Below, in pieces: positions 43,024 to 52,278 of a DNA stretch of 64,000 nt (position 1 is the first letter of the stretch; the number at the start of each line of letters is the position of its first letter). The DNA comes from Micromonospora arborensis (GTDB lineage: Bacteria; Actinomycetota; Actinomycetes; Mycobacteriales; Micromonosporaceae), in the NCBI RefSeq assembly GCF_003205615.1, contig NZ_PYBV01000011.1:307499-371498 (forward strand), given 5' to 3'. The position numbers were made by a program, and so were the translations under genes. The notes under the pieces were generated by a model, which ran no database searches, was not told the DNA's origin, and saw only the letters and a list, made by a program, of their open reading frames with translations.

Positions 43024-43983
43024 TCACCAGAGCGGGCGGACCGCGCCGACCGGAACGCCGCCGCCGAACAGCGGCACCTCCGCGTACTCGGTCAGCACCG
43101 GGGCGTCCACGCCGAGCCGGCGCAGAGCTGAGACCAGCACCGGCATCCGGGCGCGGTCGGCGCCGTCGTCGATCTTCAGGGCTACGGCGCCGACGCCCGG
43201 CAGCGCCACCGCGATCACACCCTCGGCACCGACCTTGGCCAGCAGATCCGGCACACCACGCATGAGCCGGGTGTCGTCCGCCTGGGTGCCACCGACGATC
43301 TCCGGGTGCGCGCGCATGGCGTCGGCCACGGCGCGGGGCGCCGAGCCGGGCTCGGCGTCGACCAGTCGGAGGTACGCCCCGGCGAGGCCGGTCAGCGACA
43401 CGGCGAGCACCGGGGCACCGCAGCCGTCCACGCCCACCGCCGCCGCCTGCTCGCCGGTGAACTCCTCGATGGCCGCCCGCAACCCCTGCTGCAGCGGGTG
43501 CTCCGGCCGCCAGTAGCCCTCCAGCGGCCAACCGGCGGCCTCGCAGGTCAACAACATTCCGCTGTGCTTGCCGGAGCAGTTCATCTGCACCCTGGTGGGC
43601 CCGCCACCGGCGCGCAGCACCGCCTCCCGGGCCGCAGCGCCCACCGGCAGGTCGGGCGGGCAGTGCAGCGCCGCAGCGTCCAGCCCGGCACTCTGCAACA
43701 ACGCACCGACCCGGGCCAGGTGGAAGTCCTCACCCGCGTGGCTCGCCGACACCAACGCCAGGTCGGCCGGGTCGGTCAACGCCAGGCCGGCACGGAGCAT
43801 CCCGATCGCCTGCATCGGCTTGCTGGCCGAACGGGGAAAGACCGGCGAGGTCACGTCCCCGGCGGAGGCCACCGGCACACCGGCGGCGTCCAGCACCACC
43901 ACTGAGCCGCGGTGCGCGCCCTCCACGAACCCGGACCGGACCACCTCGGCGAGTGGAGCGCCGCCCTCGTACGTCTTCGTCAC
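43024..43983 (-). CDS. asparaginase (L-asparaginase II family)
   Basis: A 319-residue protein like the rhizobial AnsA/asparaginase II family, unrelated to E. coli AnsB. Family blocks PVFPRSASKPMQAIGM near residue 46, NCSGKHSGMLL near 130 and the two Lys-Ser pairs that form the active site are present. GTG start preceded by TACCGT-N7. Downstream are the repeat elements. Hydrolyses asparagine to aspartate and ammonia by family inference. Confidence 0.92.
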   Translation of the reverse strand: MTKTYEGGAPLAEVVRSGFVEGAHRGSVVVLDAAGVPVASAGDVTSPVFPRSASKPMQAIGMLRAGLALTDPADLALVSASHAGEDFHLARVGALLQSAGLDAAALHCPPDLPVGAAAREAVLRAGGGPTRVQMNCSGKHSGMLLTCEAAGWPLEGYWRPEHPLQQGLRAAIEEFTGEQAAAVGVDGCGAPVLAVSLTGLAGAYLRLVDAEPGSAPRAVADAMRAHPEIVGGTQADDTRLMRGVPDLLAKVGAEGVIAVALPGVGAVALKIDDGADRARMPVLVSALRRLGVDAPVLTEYAEVPLFGGGVPVGAVRPLW

Positions 43984-44077
43984 GCGCTGGACGGTACCGA
44001 CGGTCCGGGGGTGCCCGACAGCGGGGTGACCAGGAGGTCCTCCGCTCGGGTGACAGGGGCGCGGGACAGAGCCGGCC

Positions 44078-44905
44078 TTACAGGCCGAGCAGCTCGCGGG
44101 CCTCGGTGGTGGTCAGCGGCGGGCGCTGCGCGAGCTGGGCGAAACCGACCGCGCGGGCGACCAGTTGCATGTTGGACTCCACCGGGCGGCCCTTCGCGTA
44201 CGTCACGGTGTCCTCCATGCCGACCCGCAGGTGCCCGCCCGTCGACAGCGCGGCCAGCAGCACCGCGATGGTGCTGCGGCCGACACCGGTTGCCGAGAAG
44301 GTCGTGCCCTCGGGCAGGTCCCGCAGCATCCGGTGGGCCGCGACGAGCGTCTCGGTGTTGCCCGGCATACCGCCCGGCACACCCATCACGAAGTCGACGT
44401 GCACGTGCCCGCCGGCCGGAAGCCCGTACTTGCCGAGCAACCGCTGCAACGCGGACAGGTGGCCGAGGTCGAAGATCTCGTACTCCGGCACGATCCCGCG
44501 TTCCTGCATCCGGGTGTGCAGGTCGACGATGAACTCCCAGCGGTTGAGGAAGACGTCGTCGCCGAAGTTGACCGTGCCCATGGTGCAGGAGGCCATGTCC
44601 GGCCGGGCGTCGAGCACGGCGAGCCGGGCGGCCTCCGGGTCGGTCACCGCGCCACCGGAGGAGAGCTGCACGATCAGGTCGGTGCTCTCCCGAAGGGCCG
44701 CCACCGTGTCGGCGAGGCGCACCGGGTCGAGGGTGGGCCGCGCCTCATCGTCGCGGATGTGGACGTGGATCACGGCTGCGCCGAGCGCCTCGCACTCCTT
44801 GGCGGTGAGCAGTAGCTCGTCGAGGGTCACCGGCAGCGCCGGCACCTCCGCCTTGGCCGACTCCGCGCCGGTCGGGGCCACCGTGATCAACGTCCCTGTC
44901 GTCAT
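44078..44905 (-). CDS. BKACE-family beta-keto acid cleavage enzyme
   Basis: A 275-residue TIM barrel of the BKACE family (3-keto-5-aminohexanoate cleavage protein). Zinc ligands are suggested by VIHVHIRDDE, the substrate site by MASCTMGTVNFGDDVF and HVHVDFVMGVPGG. Reaction: beta-keto acid plus acetyl-CoA to acetoacetate and an acyl-CoA; substrate range is broad in the family. ATG preceded by TAGGAT-N7. No lysine-fermentation genes are near, so the named substrate is unlikely. Confidence 0.92.
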   Translation of the reverse strand: MTTGTLITVAPTGAESAKAEVPALPVTLDELLLTAKECEALGAAVIHVHIRDDEARPTLDPVRLADTVAALRESTDLIVQLSSGGAVTDPEAARLAVLDARPDMASCTMGTVNFGDDVFLNRWEFIVDLHTRMQERGIVPEYEIFDLGHLSALQRLLGKYGLPAGGHVHVDFVMGVPGGMPGNTETLVAAHRMLRDLPEGTTFSATGVGRSTIAVLLAALSTGGHLRVGMEDTVTYAKGRPVESNMQLVARAVGFAQLAQRPPLTTTEARELLGL

Positions 44906-44928
44906 GCCGGCGATCCTAGACGGCCCGC

Positions 44929-46041
44929 TCAGGACGGGTCGATCGCCGCCGCGGTCTCCCCGATCATCAACGCCGCGTCGTCCGGGACGTTGCGCTTCAA
45001 CACCGCGAGGGCGACCTGACCCAGCTCGTGGTGCAGCACCGCGGTGCCGACGAAGCCGACCGCCCGACCATCGAGAGTCACCGGCGTACCGGCCGTCGGC
45101 GGCTGATCGGTGGTCACACCGTCCAGGTGCAGCAGCACCAGGCGACGCGGCGGACGGCCCATGTTGTGCACCCGGGCCACCGTCTCCTGCCCCCGGTAGC
45201 AACCCTTGTCGAGATGCACCGCCGGGGCGATCAGGTCGACCTCGGCCGGGATGGTCCGGTGGTCGGTGTCCACCCCGACCCGGGGCTGCCGGGCGGCCAC
45301 CCGGATCGCCTCGTACGCCCAGAGCCCCGCGACCGGCACGCCGGCGCCGCGCACTTCCGCCACCACCTGCTCCATCGCCGACCGGGGCACCAGCAGGTCC
45401 ACCCCGAGCGGACCACGTCGGGCCCAGCCGCCGATCGGCAGCGGTCGCACGTCGTACCGAACGCTCGCCCGGGGTGGCACGGCACCGTGGGCGAACTTCG
45501 GACCCGGCACCGCGACCACGTCCGGCGCGGCGAGCCCGGTCACGCCGAGCGTGCCCAGCGCGTCCATGGCCGCCGGACCGACCAGCGACAGCAGCGCCCG
45601 TTCGGCGGTCGCGTCGCGCGGATCGACCTTGCTGAAGAACCGCATCTTCTGCAGGTAGGTCAGGAGACCCTCGGTCGCTCCCGGCTCGGTGTCGAGCCAG
45701 GCGGTCTCGCCGTCCTCCGCGACCAGGGCGTGCTGCTCGACGTGGCCGTGCGGGGACAGCACCAGCAGTTCGGTGCCCTCATTGGCGGCCAGCGTGGTCA
45801 GGTGCTGTGAGGTGATCGTGTGCAGCCAACCGGCCCGCTCTTCCCCGGGCACCGCGATGACTCCTCGGTGGGACCGGTCGACCAGGCCGACCTCGGTGTC
45901 GAGGGTGCGCTGCTCGCGCAGCGGGTCGCCGTAGTGCGCGGCCACCCCCCGCACCCCGGCCGCGACGTGCGCCGGATCCGGCTGGTCGCGGCTCGCCTCG
46001 TCGATGCTCTCGACGGCTACCGCACCCGCGATGTCGATCAT
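44929..46041 (-). CDS. ygfZ: folate-binding YgfZ/CAF17-like protein
   Basis: A 370-residue GcvT-fold protein with the family signature DKGCYRGQETVARVHNMG. YgfZ proteins bind tetrahydrofolate and help assemble or repair certain Fe-S enzymes. The ATG overlaps the stop of the Fur-type gene by 4 bp, so both are co-translated. Rv0811c holds the same place next to the aminotransferase gene. C-terminal beta barrel is complete. Confidence 0.93.
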   Translation of the reverse strand: MIDIAGAVAVESIDEASRDQPDPAHVAAGVRGVAAHYGDPLREQRTLDTEVGLVDRSHRGVIAVPGEERAGWLHTITSQHLTTLAANEGTELLVLSPHGHVEQHALVAEDGETAWLDTEPGATEGLLTYLQKMRFFSKVDPRDATAERALLSLVGPAAMDALGTLGVTGLAAPDVVAVPGPKFAHGAVPPRASVRYDVRPLPIGGWARRGPLGVDLLVPRSAMEQVVAEVRGAGVPVAGLWAYEAIRVAARQPRVGVDTDHRTIPAEVDLIAPAVHLDKGCYRGQETVARVHNMGRPPRRLVLLHLDGVTTDQPPTAGTPVTLDGRAVGFVGTAVLHHELGQVALAVLKRNVPDDAALMIGETAAAIDPS

Positions 46042-46466
46042 TTGTGGTCCCCGTTCTCGCAGCGTACGCAGACGCCGAAGAGTGACACGTGCCCGATATC
46101 CACCCGGAACCCCCGCTGCGCGGCCAACTCGTCGGCGAGCGGGCGGAGCAGCTCCGGATCGATCTCGTCGATCGCTCCGCATTCCCGGCAGACCAGGTGG
46201 ACGTGTTGGTGCTCACCCGCCGCGTGGTAGGTCGGCGAGCCGTGCGACAGGTGCGTGTGCGTAACCAGACCGAGCCGTTCCAGCAGCTCAAGCGTGCGGT
46301 AGATGGTGGTGATGTTGACGCCGGCGGCGACCTCCCGGACGGCGGTGTGCACCTGCTCCGGGCTGGCGTGCCCCAGATCGAGCACCGCCTGGAGGATGAG
46401 CTGCCGCTGGGCCGTCAGCCGCAGCCCACGGGCCCGCAGCATTTCCGCGAGGGAGGATTCGGACAC
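46038..46466 (-). CDS. Fur-family regulator, most like Nur
   Basis: A 142-residue Fur protein: winged HTH (RLTAQRQLILQAVLDLGHAS, TIYRTLELLERLGLV), metal segment YHAAGEHQHVHLVCRECGAI and C-terminal CVRC; four Cys for the structural zinc. The sequence and the HxHxHL spacing look like Streptomyces Nur, the nickel-responsive regulator, rather than Zur. GTG 46466 is chosen because TATGAT lies 6 nt before it, and the longer frame is not supported. Nickel control is inference. Confidence 0.9.
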   Translation of the reverse strand: MSESSLAEMLRARGLRLTAQRQLILQAVLDLGHASPEQVHTAVREVAAGVNITTIYRTLELLERLGLVTHTHLSHGSPTYHAAGEHQHVHLVCRECGAIDEIDPELLRPLADELAAQRGFRVDIGHVSLFGVCVRCENGDHK

Positions 46467-46535
46467 CGTCCGATCATAGTTCGGCCACCATGCCGGTCCG
46501 CGCACCGCGACTAACCGCCGCTACGCTCGGCGGTC

Positions 46536-47414
46536 ATGGTGATGCCGCCCGTCGGAAAGATCGCGGCCGACCCGACCGCGCGGATCGTCGTCCTCGGGCG
46601 CGGCCCGGTGCCCGCCGGAGATCCCGTGCTCCGCGGTGACGACCTCGGCGTGCTCCGCGGCGACGGCCTCTTCGAAACCATGCACCTGCGTCAGGGCCGG
46701 CCGTGGCTGCGCGACGAACACCTGGCCCGTCTGGTCGCGGCGGCCGGTGCCGTCGAGCTGGCCCTGCCACCCACCGCCGCGCTCATCGACCTACTCGACG
46801 AGGTACGCGAAGGCTGGCCAGCGCAGGTGGAGGGGGCACTTCGGCTGGTCTGCACACGGGGCCCGGAAGCCGGCGGCCCGCCGACGGTCTACGCCACCCT
46901 GGCCGGGGTGCCGGCGTCCTCCCGGGCGGCCCGGCGGAACGGGATCAGCGTGGCCACGTTGCCGCTGGGGGTGCCTGCCGACGCCCGCAACGGGCTGAGC
47001 TGGCTGCCGGCCGGGATCAAATCCACGTCGTACGCGGTCAACAGCGCTGCCCGCCGCTGGGCTGACCGGGCCGGCGTGGACGACGTGCTCTGGATCTCCT
47101 CCGACGGCTACGCCCTGGAAGGCCCCTGGGCCAACGTGGTGTGGCTCACCGACGGCACGCTCTGCACGGTGCCGGCCGCCACCACCGGGATCCTCGCCGG
47201 CACCACCGTGGCCTGGCTACTCGCCCACGCCGCCGATCTGGGCCTCAGTCCCGCCGAGCGGATGGTCACCACGGCCGACCTGCACGCGGCGGACGGCGTG
47301 TGGTTCACCTCATCGGTACGCGGGGCCGCCGAGGTCCACACGCTGGACGGGGTGCGTCGGGCCCGCTGCCCCCGCACCCCCGCCCTGCAGACCCTGCTGG
47401 GTTTCCCCGTCTAG
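46536..47414 (+). CDS. aminodeoxychorismate lyase/class IV aminotransferase
   Basis: A 292-residue fold type IV PLP enzyme, in the place of Rv0812. RGDGLFETMHLRQGRPWL starts the family core; the PLP lysine is in LPAGIKSTSYAVN near residue 165; the second half has LEGPWANVVWL. PabC-type folate enzyme is likelier than branched-chain aminotransferase on context (YgfZ folate protein opposite). ATG follows TACGCT by 8 nt. Confidence 0.9.
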   Translation: MVMPPVGKIAADPTARIVVLGRGPVPAGDPVLRGDDLGVLRGDGLFETMHLRQGRPWLRDEHLARLVAAAGAVELALPPTAALIDLLDEVREGWPAQVEGALRLVCTRGPEAGGPPTVYATLAGVPASSRAARRNGISVATLPLGVPADARNGLSWLPAGIKSTSYAVNSAARRWADRAGVDDVLWISSDGYALEGPWANVVWLTDGTLCTVPAATTGILAGTTVAWLLAHAADLGLSPAERMVTTADLHAADGVWFTSSVRGAAEVHTLDGVRRARCPRTPALQTLLGFPV

Positions 47415-48002
47415 TCAGCCGCCGACCCGGACGAGCCGGGCGGAGAGGTGCGGGCTCAGACCGTGCCCCATGGCGGCCATCTCCTGGGCGTAGAGCAGCG
47501 CGCCCTCGACGATGCCGAAGAGCCGGTGCCCGCCGGTGACCTCCTTGGCGGTCGGAGTCCGGATCACCGCGTCGGTGGCGAACTCGACCTGGGTGCCGGT
47601 GCGCTTGCCCAGGTGCAGCTCCATCACCCCGGACGGGGTGGTCAGCAGCGCCTCCAGCTCATCGGTTGCCCGGCCGTCCACCAGCACCGGCCGCCACCAG
47701 CCGACCTCACGACCGGCCGGACGGACCGGCTTGCTCTGCTCGTCGAGGATCCAGGCACGGGACTCGTAGTGCAGGAACGGCCGGCCGTCGTGGCTGATCC
47801 GGATCTCCTGCGCGTAGTCGAAATCCTCGATGGTGGGGAAACCGCCCTTGCCCCGGCCACGCCAGAGGCCGATGTAGGGCAGCAGCGCATCCAGCGCGGG
47901 GTGCAGCTTCGGCCCGACCCGCAGGTCGTGACTCTCCTCGAACGGGTACTCCTCGACCGGCGGCGCGTTCAGCCACGGCGGCTGCAGCGGATTGTCGCTC
48001 AC
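47415..48002 (-). CDS. nitrobindin/FABP-like heme protein (Rv0813c-like)
   Basis: A 195-residue ten-strand beta barrel with the nitrobindin motif GLWRGRGKGGFPTIEDFDYAQEI near residue 47 and the C-terminal heme-ligand histidine region EMAAMGHGLSPHLSARLVRV. Nitrobindins bind heme b and protect against peroxynitrite. GAAGGTGG precedes the GTG start. The stop abuts that of the lyase gene with no gap. Confidence 0.92.
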   Translation of the reverse strand: MSDNPLQPPWLNAPPVEEYPFEESHDLRVGPKLHPALDALLPYIGLWRGRGKGGFPTIEDFDYAQEIRISHDGRPFLHYESRAWILDEQSKPVRPAGREVGWWRPVLVDGRATDELEALLTTPSGVMELHLGKRTGTQVEFATDAVIRTPTAKEVTGGHRLFGIVEGALLYAQEMAAMGHGLSPHLSARLVRVGG

Positions 48003-48057
48003 AGGGCCACCTTCGTTCGCGACTGCGGGGCTCGCAGGCCCGGCTCACTCCTCGCGC

Positions 48058-48162
48058 TCACCAACGTCCTCTCGAAATGCGTACGGCCAGGTAGACGAGG
48101 CCACCGGCGAGCCCGCCCAGGCCAGCGACCAGCAGGCTGACAAACCCGATCTCGGTAACCAT
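48058..48162 (-). CDS. 34-residue single-span membrane peptide
   Basis: ATG 48162 starts MVTEIGFVSLLVAGLGGLAG and the frame ends VRISRGRW: one hydrophobic segment with a basic end, the form of a small membrane protein. TAGGATGG is 9-14 nt upstream. It is in line with and 55 bp before the nitrobindin gene. Too short for homology-free certainty; codon choice and topology are the evidence. Confidence 0.4.
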   Translation of the reverse strand: MVTEIGFVSLLVAGLGGLAGGLVYLAVRISRGRW

Positions 48163-48186
48163 CCCGACCATCCTATGCTGGGCCAC

Positions 48187-48549
48187 ATGGCCCGCACTCT
48201 CGTCGTCAAGGCCACCGCGGGGGCGGACGCCCCGGAGCGGTGTGCGCAGGCATTCACGGTCGCCGCGACGGCTGTCGCGGCCGGAGTGGACGTGTCGCTC
48301 TGGCTGACCGGTGAGTCCACCTGGTTCGCGCTGCCCGGTCGCGCCCAGCAGTTCGAGCTGCCGCACTCGGCGCCGCTCGCCGAGTTGTTGCACGTCATCC
48401 TGACCAGCGGCCGGGTGACCGCCTGCACGCAGTGCGCGGCCCGACGGGAGATCGGCCCGGACGACGTACTGCCCGGTGTTCGGATCGCGGGCGCCGCGGT
48501 CTTCGTCGAGGAGGCGATGGCGGAGGGCGCGCAGGCGCTGGTCTACTGA
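48187..48549 (+). CDS. DsrE-family protein
   Basis: A 120-residue DsrE/F-like protein (LVVKATAGADAPERCAQAF, SLWLTGESTWFALPG, CTQCAARREI). It has a cysteine pair near the position of the sulfur-carrying cysteine of DsrE/TusD. TATGCT-N7-ATG indicates a leaderless start at 48187. Probably linked to persulfide handling, as sulfurtransferase genes lie 4 kb on. Confidence 0.88.
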   Translation: MARTLVVKATAGADAPERCAQAFTVAATAVAAGVDVSLWLTGESTWFALPGRAQQFELPHSAPLAELLHVILTSGRVTACTQCAARREIGPDDVLPGVRIAGAAVFVEEAMAEGAQALVY

Positions 48550-48627
48550 CCATTCGGCGCGGTCGGTCGATTCGAGCGGAGTGCCGATACCGACCCGACA
48601 TCTCGGACAGCTGCCTACGATTCGGAT

Positions 48628-49008
48628 GTGACCGAGGCGACGAAGAGGTTCTTCGACTCACTGCCGTCGCGCGCCCCGGATCTCCTGGGCGGTCTGACCG
48701 ACGGAACCCTCCAGATCGACCTCGGCAGTGACCACCAGACCGAGCACTGGCTGGTCCGGATGCGACCCGGGTCGGTGCAGATCAGCCGCGAGCGCGGGCC
48801 GGCCGACGCCATCTGGTACAGCAGCGCGGCCCTCTTCGACCGACTGATCACCGGTGAGGCCCAGGGTGTCGCGGCGGTGCTGCGCAACGAGAGCACGTTC
48901 AGCGGGAACGTGGTGCTCTTCCTCGCCTTCCGCCGATTCTTCCCGAACCCGCCCGGCACCCGCGACCCCCGCGAAACGGCCCGCCGAGCAGCCGGACGAC
49001 CGGTGTGA
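48628..49008 (+). CDS. SCP2 sterol-carrier-domain protein
   Basis: A 126-residue protein consisting of one SCP2-like lipid-binding domain (WLVRMRPGSVQISRERGPAD, FDRLITGEAQGVAAVLRNES). TACGAT ends 6 nt before the GTG start. Its stop overlaps the GTG of the debranching-enzyme gene, so the two are coupled. Ligand unknown. Confidence 0.88.
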   Translation: MTEATKRFFDSLPSRAPDLLGGLTDGTLQIDLGSDHQTEHWLVRMRPGSVQISRERGPADAIWYSSAALFDRLITGEAQGVAAVLRNESTFSGNVVLFLAFRRFFPNPPGTRDPRETARRAAGRPV

Positions 49009-51059
49009 AGGAACTCGTCAGCATCCTGGACGGCAACACCTTCCTGGTCAGCGACCGGCGGGGGGACATCGAGCCGTCCTACGACTTCCCCACCGGGTTG
49101 TTCTCCTTCGACACCCGATTCCTGTCCAGTTGGGTGCTCACCCTCGACGGCGAGCGGCTGCACGCCCTCTCCGTCGACGACACCGAGTCGTACCGCACCA
49201 AGTTCTTCCTCGCACCCGGTGAACCCACGCACTACCTGGACGCGAAGGCATCGGTGATCCGCAGCCGGGCGATCGTGGGCAGCTTCGCGGAGGAGCTGAC
49301 CGTGCTGAACCACACCGGCGCGGAGGTCGAGTGCACCGTCCGGATCGAGATCGGCGCCGACTTCGCCGACCTGTTCGAGATCAAGCACCCTCAGCAGAAG
49401 CGCGGCCGAACGACGGTCTCGGTCTCCGCGGACGAGTTGCGGCTGACCTACCGCCGGGAGGCGTTCCACCGGGAGACGGTGGTCAGGACCAGTGCGCCGG
49501 CGCAGGTCGACGCCACCGGGATGACCTTCCGGATCCGGATCGCCCGCAACAGCAAGTGGACCACCCGGCTGCACGTGTCCAGCGTCGTCTACGGGGCGCG
49601 TGGTGAGGACATCCGGGCCACCCTCCCGTACGGGGGCAGCCGCAGCGCCGACGAGATCCGGGCCGAGCAGCAGGAGCTGATCGACCGGGCGCCGAAGCTC
49701 GGCTGCGACTGCCAGCCGCTGGCCGGGGCGTACCGGCGCAGCCTCAACGACCTGGCCGCCCTACGTTACGAGTCGATCGCCCTGGGCGTACGGCTGATCG
49801 CCGCAGGGCTGCCCTGGTTCATGACGCTGTTCGGCCGGGACAGCATCATCACCTCGTTGCAGGTGCTGCCGTTCCTGCCGGAGCTGGTCCCACCGACAAT
49901 CCTGATGCTGGCCGGACTGCAGGGGCACCGGGTGGACGACTTCCGGGACGAGGAGCCCGGCAAGATCCTGCACGAGCTGCGGTACGGGGAGACCGCCGGT
50001 TTCGAGGAGCAGCCACACTCGCCGTACTACGGGTCGGCCGACTCGACGCCACTGTTCATCATCCTGATCGACGAGTACGAACGCTGGACCGGCGACGCCG
50101 CGCTGGTGCGCCGGTTGGAGCCGCAGGTTCGCGCGGCGTTGGAGTGGATCGACACCTACGGCGACCTGCTCGGCACCGGCTACCTCTGGTACCAGACCCG
50201 CAACCCGGAGACCGGTCTGCAGAACCAGTGCTGGAAGGACTCGTGGGACGGCATCTCGTACGCCGACGGGCAACTGCCCAGCTTCCCCCGGGCGACCTGC
50301 GAACTGCAGGGCTACGCGTACGACGCGAAGGTGCGGGCCGCCCGGCTGGCCCGGACCTTCTGGAACGACCCGGAGTACGCCGACAAACTGGAGCGGGAGG
50401 CCGCCGATCTCAAACATCGGTTCGACCGCGACTTCTGGATCGCCGACCGCGGGTACTACGCGCTCGCACTTGATGCCGACGGCCGGCAGGTGGACGCGCT
50501 GACCTCGAACATCGGGCACCTGCTGTGGAGCGGCATCGTGGACGAGTCCCGTGCCGCCAATGTCGTCGAACACCTGCTCGGGCCACGCCTGTTCTCCGGA
50601 TGGGGAGTGCGGACGCTCGCCGAGGACGAGGGGCGGTACAACCCGATCGGCTACCACGTCGGCACCGTCTGGCCGTTCGACAACTCGATCATCGCGTGGG
50701 GTTTGTGGCGGTACGGCTTCCGGGACGAGGCCGGGATCATCTGCGACGCGATGCTGGCGGCGTCCGAATTCTTCGACGGGCGGCTGCCGGAGGCGTTCGC
50801 CGGCTACGCCCACGACCTCACCGAATACCCGGTGGAGTACCCGACCGCGTGCAGCCCGCAGGCCTGGTCGACAGGTACGCCGCTGCTGCTGCTGCGGGTG
50901 ATCCTGGGCTTGGAGCCGCAGGGCGAGCACCTGATCATCGATCCGGCCGTGCCACCGGGCATGGGCCGGGTCGAGCTGCTGGACATCCCCGGCCGGTGGG
51001 GCATGGTCGATGCCTTGGGTCGCAGCCGTGGCCCGGAGGATCAGCCGCGCGACGGCTGA
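49005..51059 (+). CDS. amylo-alpha-1,6-glucosidase (glycogen debranching type)
   Basis: A 684-residue protein with an N-terminal beta-sandwich (GDE_N_bis, to about residue 210) and an alpha/alpha-barrel. Active-site blocks are WFMTLFGRDSIITSLQVLPF, QNQCWKDSWDGI and GYHVGTVWPFDNSI. It should cleave alpha-1,6 links in branched glucans or a related oligosaccharide; the bacterial family also acts on trehalose-like glycosides. No glycogen synthesis genes are adjacent. GTG start coupled to the SCP2 gene. Confidence 0.93.
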   Translation: MKELVSILDGNTFLVSDRRGDIEPSYDFPTGLFSFDTRFLSSWVLTLDGERLHALSVDDTESYRTKFFLAPGEPTHYLDAKASVIRSRAIVGSFAEELTVLNHTGAEVECTVRIEIGADFADLFEIKHPQQKRGRTTVSVSADELRLTYRREAFHRETVVRTSAPAQVDATGMTFRIRIARNSKWTTRLHVSSVVYGARGEDIRATLPYGGSRSADEIRAEQQELIDRAPKLGCDCQPLAGAYRRSLNDLAALRYESIALGVRLIAAGLPWFMTLFGRDSIITSLQVLPFLPELVPPTILMLAGLQGHRVDDFRDEEPGKILHELRYGETAGFEEQPHSPYYGSADSTPLFIILIDEYERWTGDAALVRRLEPQVRAALEWIDTYGDLLGTGYLWYQTRNPETGLQNQCWKDSWDGISYADGQLPSFPRATCELQGYAYDAKVRAARLARTFWNDPEYADKLEREAADLKHRFDRDFWIADRGYYALALDADGRQVDALTSNIGHLLWSGIVDESRAANVVEHLLGPRLFSGWGVRTLAEDEGRYNPIGYHVGTVWPFDNSIIAWGLWRYGFRDEAGIICDAMLAASEFFDGRLPEAFAGYAHDLTEYPVEYPTACSPQAWSTGTPLLLLRVILGLEPQGEHLIIDPAVPPGMGRVELLDIPGRWGMVDALGRSRGPEDQPRDG

Positions 51060-51077
51060 CCCGAGGACACGCGAGGC

Positions 51078-51941
51078 TCAGCCCGGGCAGCCGACGGTGG
51101 CGGCGAGCTGGGTGGCCTCCGGGCTGAGCTCCGCCAGCACCGTGACCGGGCCGGTGCGGTACGCGTACACCGGTGGGTTGTCCAGCAGTGGGGCGTCGCC
51201 GGCCAGCGGGGCGAGGGCGTCCGTCGACGCGGCCGGGCCGGGACCGCCCGCGTACCGCGCGGTACGGGCCAGCCCGCCGCCCGGGCAGGGCGCGGTGACC
51301 AGCTCCGGTGCCGCCGCACTCGGCCGGCCGAGGGCCCCCAGCGCGGCGGTCAGGGCGGCAGCTTCGGCGCCGGCAGCGGTCGTCGGGGCTGCCGTGTAGC
51401 CGGAACCGACCGGCCGGCAGCCGGTGTCGACGATCAGTCGTACCCGACCGTCCACGGTCGGCCGCCCCTCGACGGCTACGAACTCCCCGGCGTCGGCGTG
51501 CAGCTCGGGGCCGTCCAGCCCGGGCCCGACCTCGGCCCGCCAACTCGCCGGAAGCCGCTCGGCGATGCCGACCAGCACGGCCCGCTCGGTGCCGGTGGGC
51601 GCGAGCACGCCGACCTCGCGCCGCAGCCTTGCTCCGTCAGCGAACGGAGTGACCCGGCAGCCCGACGCGACCCGCGCCGGGCCCAGCTCCAGCAGACCAG
51701 CCGCACCGGCCGCCCGGGAAAGCTCGCCGACCGCCCGGTCGACCACCGGGCCGGCCTGGCCGAGGGTGCGCTGCTCGCGCACCGTCGGCGGGTCGTCGCG
51801 GACCGACATCCAGGCGAGCAGGGCCAGCAACACGGCCCAGGCCGCGGTCGCGGCCAGCAGCCAACGCCGCCACGACCGGGCCGGCGCCGGCGCGGCGGGA
51901 CCGGCCGACGAAGCCCAACCCGTCTGGACAGCACCGCTCAC
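51078..51941 (-). CDS. membrane-anchored protein of unknown function
   Basis: A 287-residue protein with a short cytoplasmic N-tail, one membrane segment (WLLAATAAWAVLLALLAWM, about 27-45) and a large outer part rich in Ala/Pro/Gly. I do not recognise a domain. Paired cysteines (GCRVTP, TGCRPVGSG, APCPGG, VGCPG) could form disulfides outside the membrane. GTG start. Same strand as, and downstream of, the SseC operon after a short hypothetical. Confidence 0.75.
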   Translation of the reverse strand: MSGAVQTGWASSAGPAAPAPARSWRRWLLAATAAWAVLLALLAWMSVRDDPPTVREQRTLGQAGPVVDRAVGELSRAAGAAGLLELGPARVASGCRVTPFADGARLRREVGVLAPTGTERAVLVGIAERLPASWRAEVGPGLDGPELHADAGEFVAVEGRPTVDGRVRLIVDTGCRPVGSGYTAAPTTAAGAEAAALTAALGALGRPSAAAPELVTAPCPGGGLARTARYAGGPGPAASTDALAPLAGDAPLLDNPPVYAYRTGPVTVLAELSPEATQLAATVGCPG

Positions 51942-51953
51942 CCGGCCATGGTG

Positions 51954-52217
51954 TCACGGACGGTCCGCCGGCCCGCCAGCGGAGGACGTCGGGCGGCGGA
52001 CCGTCGGCGTCGAGCCACCCGAGGCCGGAAACAGCACCGCCCGCAGCTGGGTCAGGTCGGTGCAGCTCACCACCGAACCAACCCCGTCAAGCTGTCGCAA
52101 CACCCGCTCGAGCACCGAGGCATCCGCGCTGACGCAGAACACGATTGGAACCTCTTCGTCAGACCCGCCACCGCCACCCGCACCAACCGTGACTTCCACC
52201 CATAGATAGTGACGCAC
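51954..52217 (-). CDS. small hypothetical protein
   Basis: An 87-residue frame from GTG 52217: VRHYLWVEVTVGAGGGGGSD, EEVPIVFCVSADASVLERVL and a Thr/Pro-rich end. The middle reads like a conserved actinobacterial beta-alpha segment (ADASVLERVLRQLDGVGSV). No ribosome site is clear and no family is recognised. It could be a real small protein or partly non-coding. Confidence 0.5.
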   Translation of the reverse strand: MRHYLWVEVTVGAGGGGGSDEEVPIVFCVSADASVLERVLRQLDGVGSVVSCTDLTQLRAVLFPASGGSTPTVRRPTSSAGGPADRP

Positions 52218-52278
52218 GCCGATGCCGTTCGGGGCCCCGGACGCTACCCCTCCAGAAACACCGCCTGGACCCGTGGCA

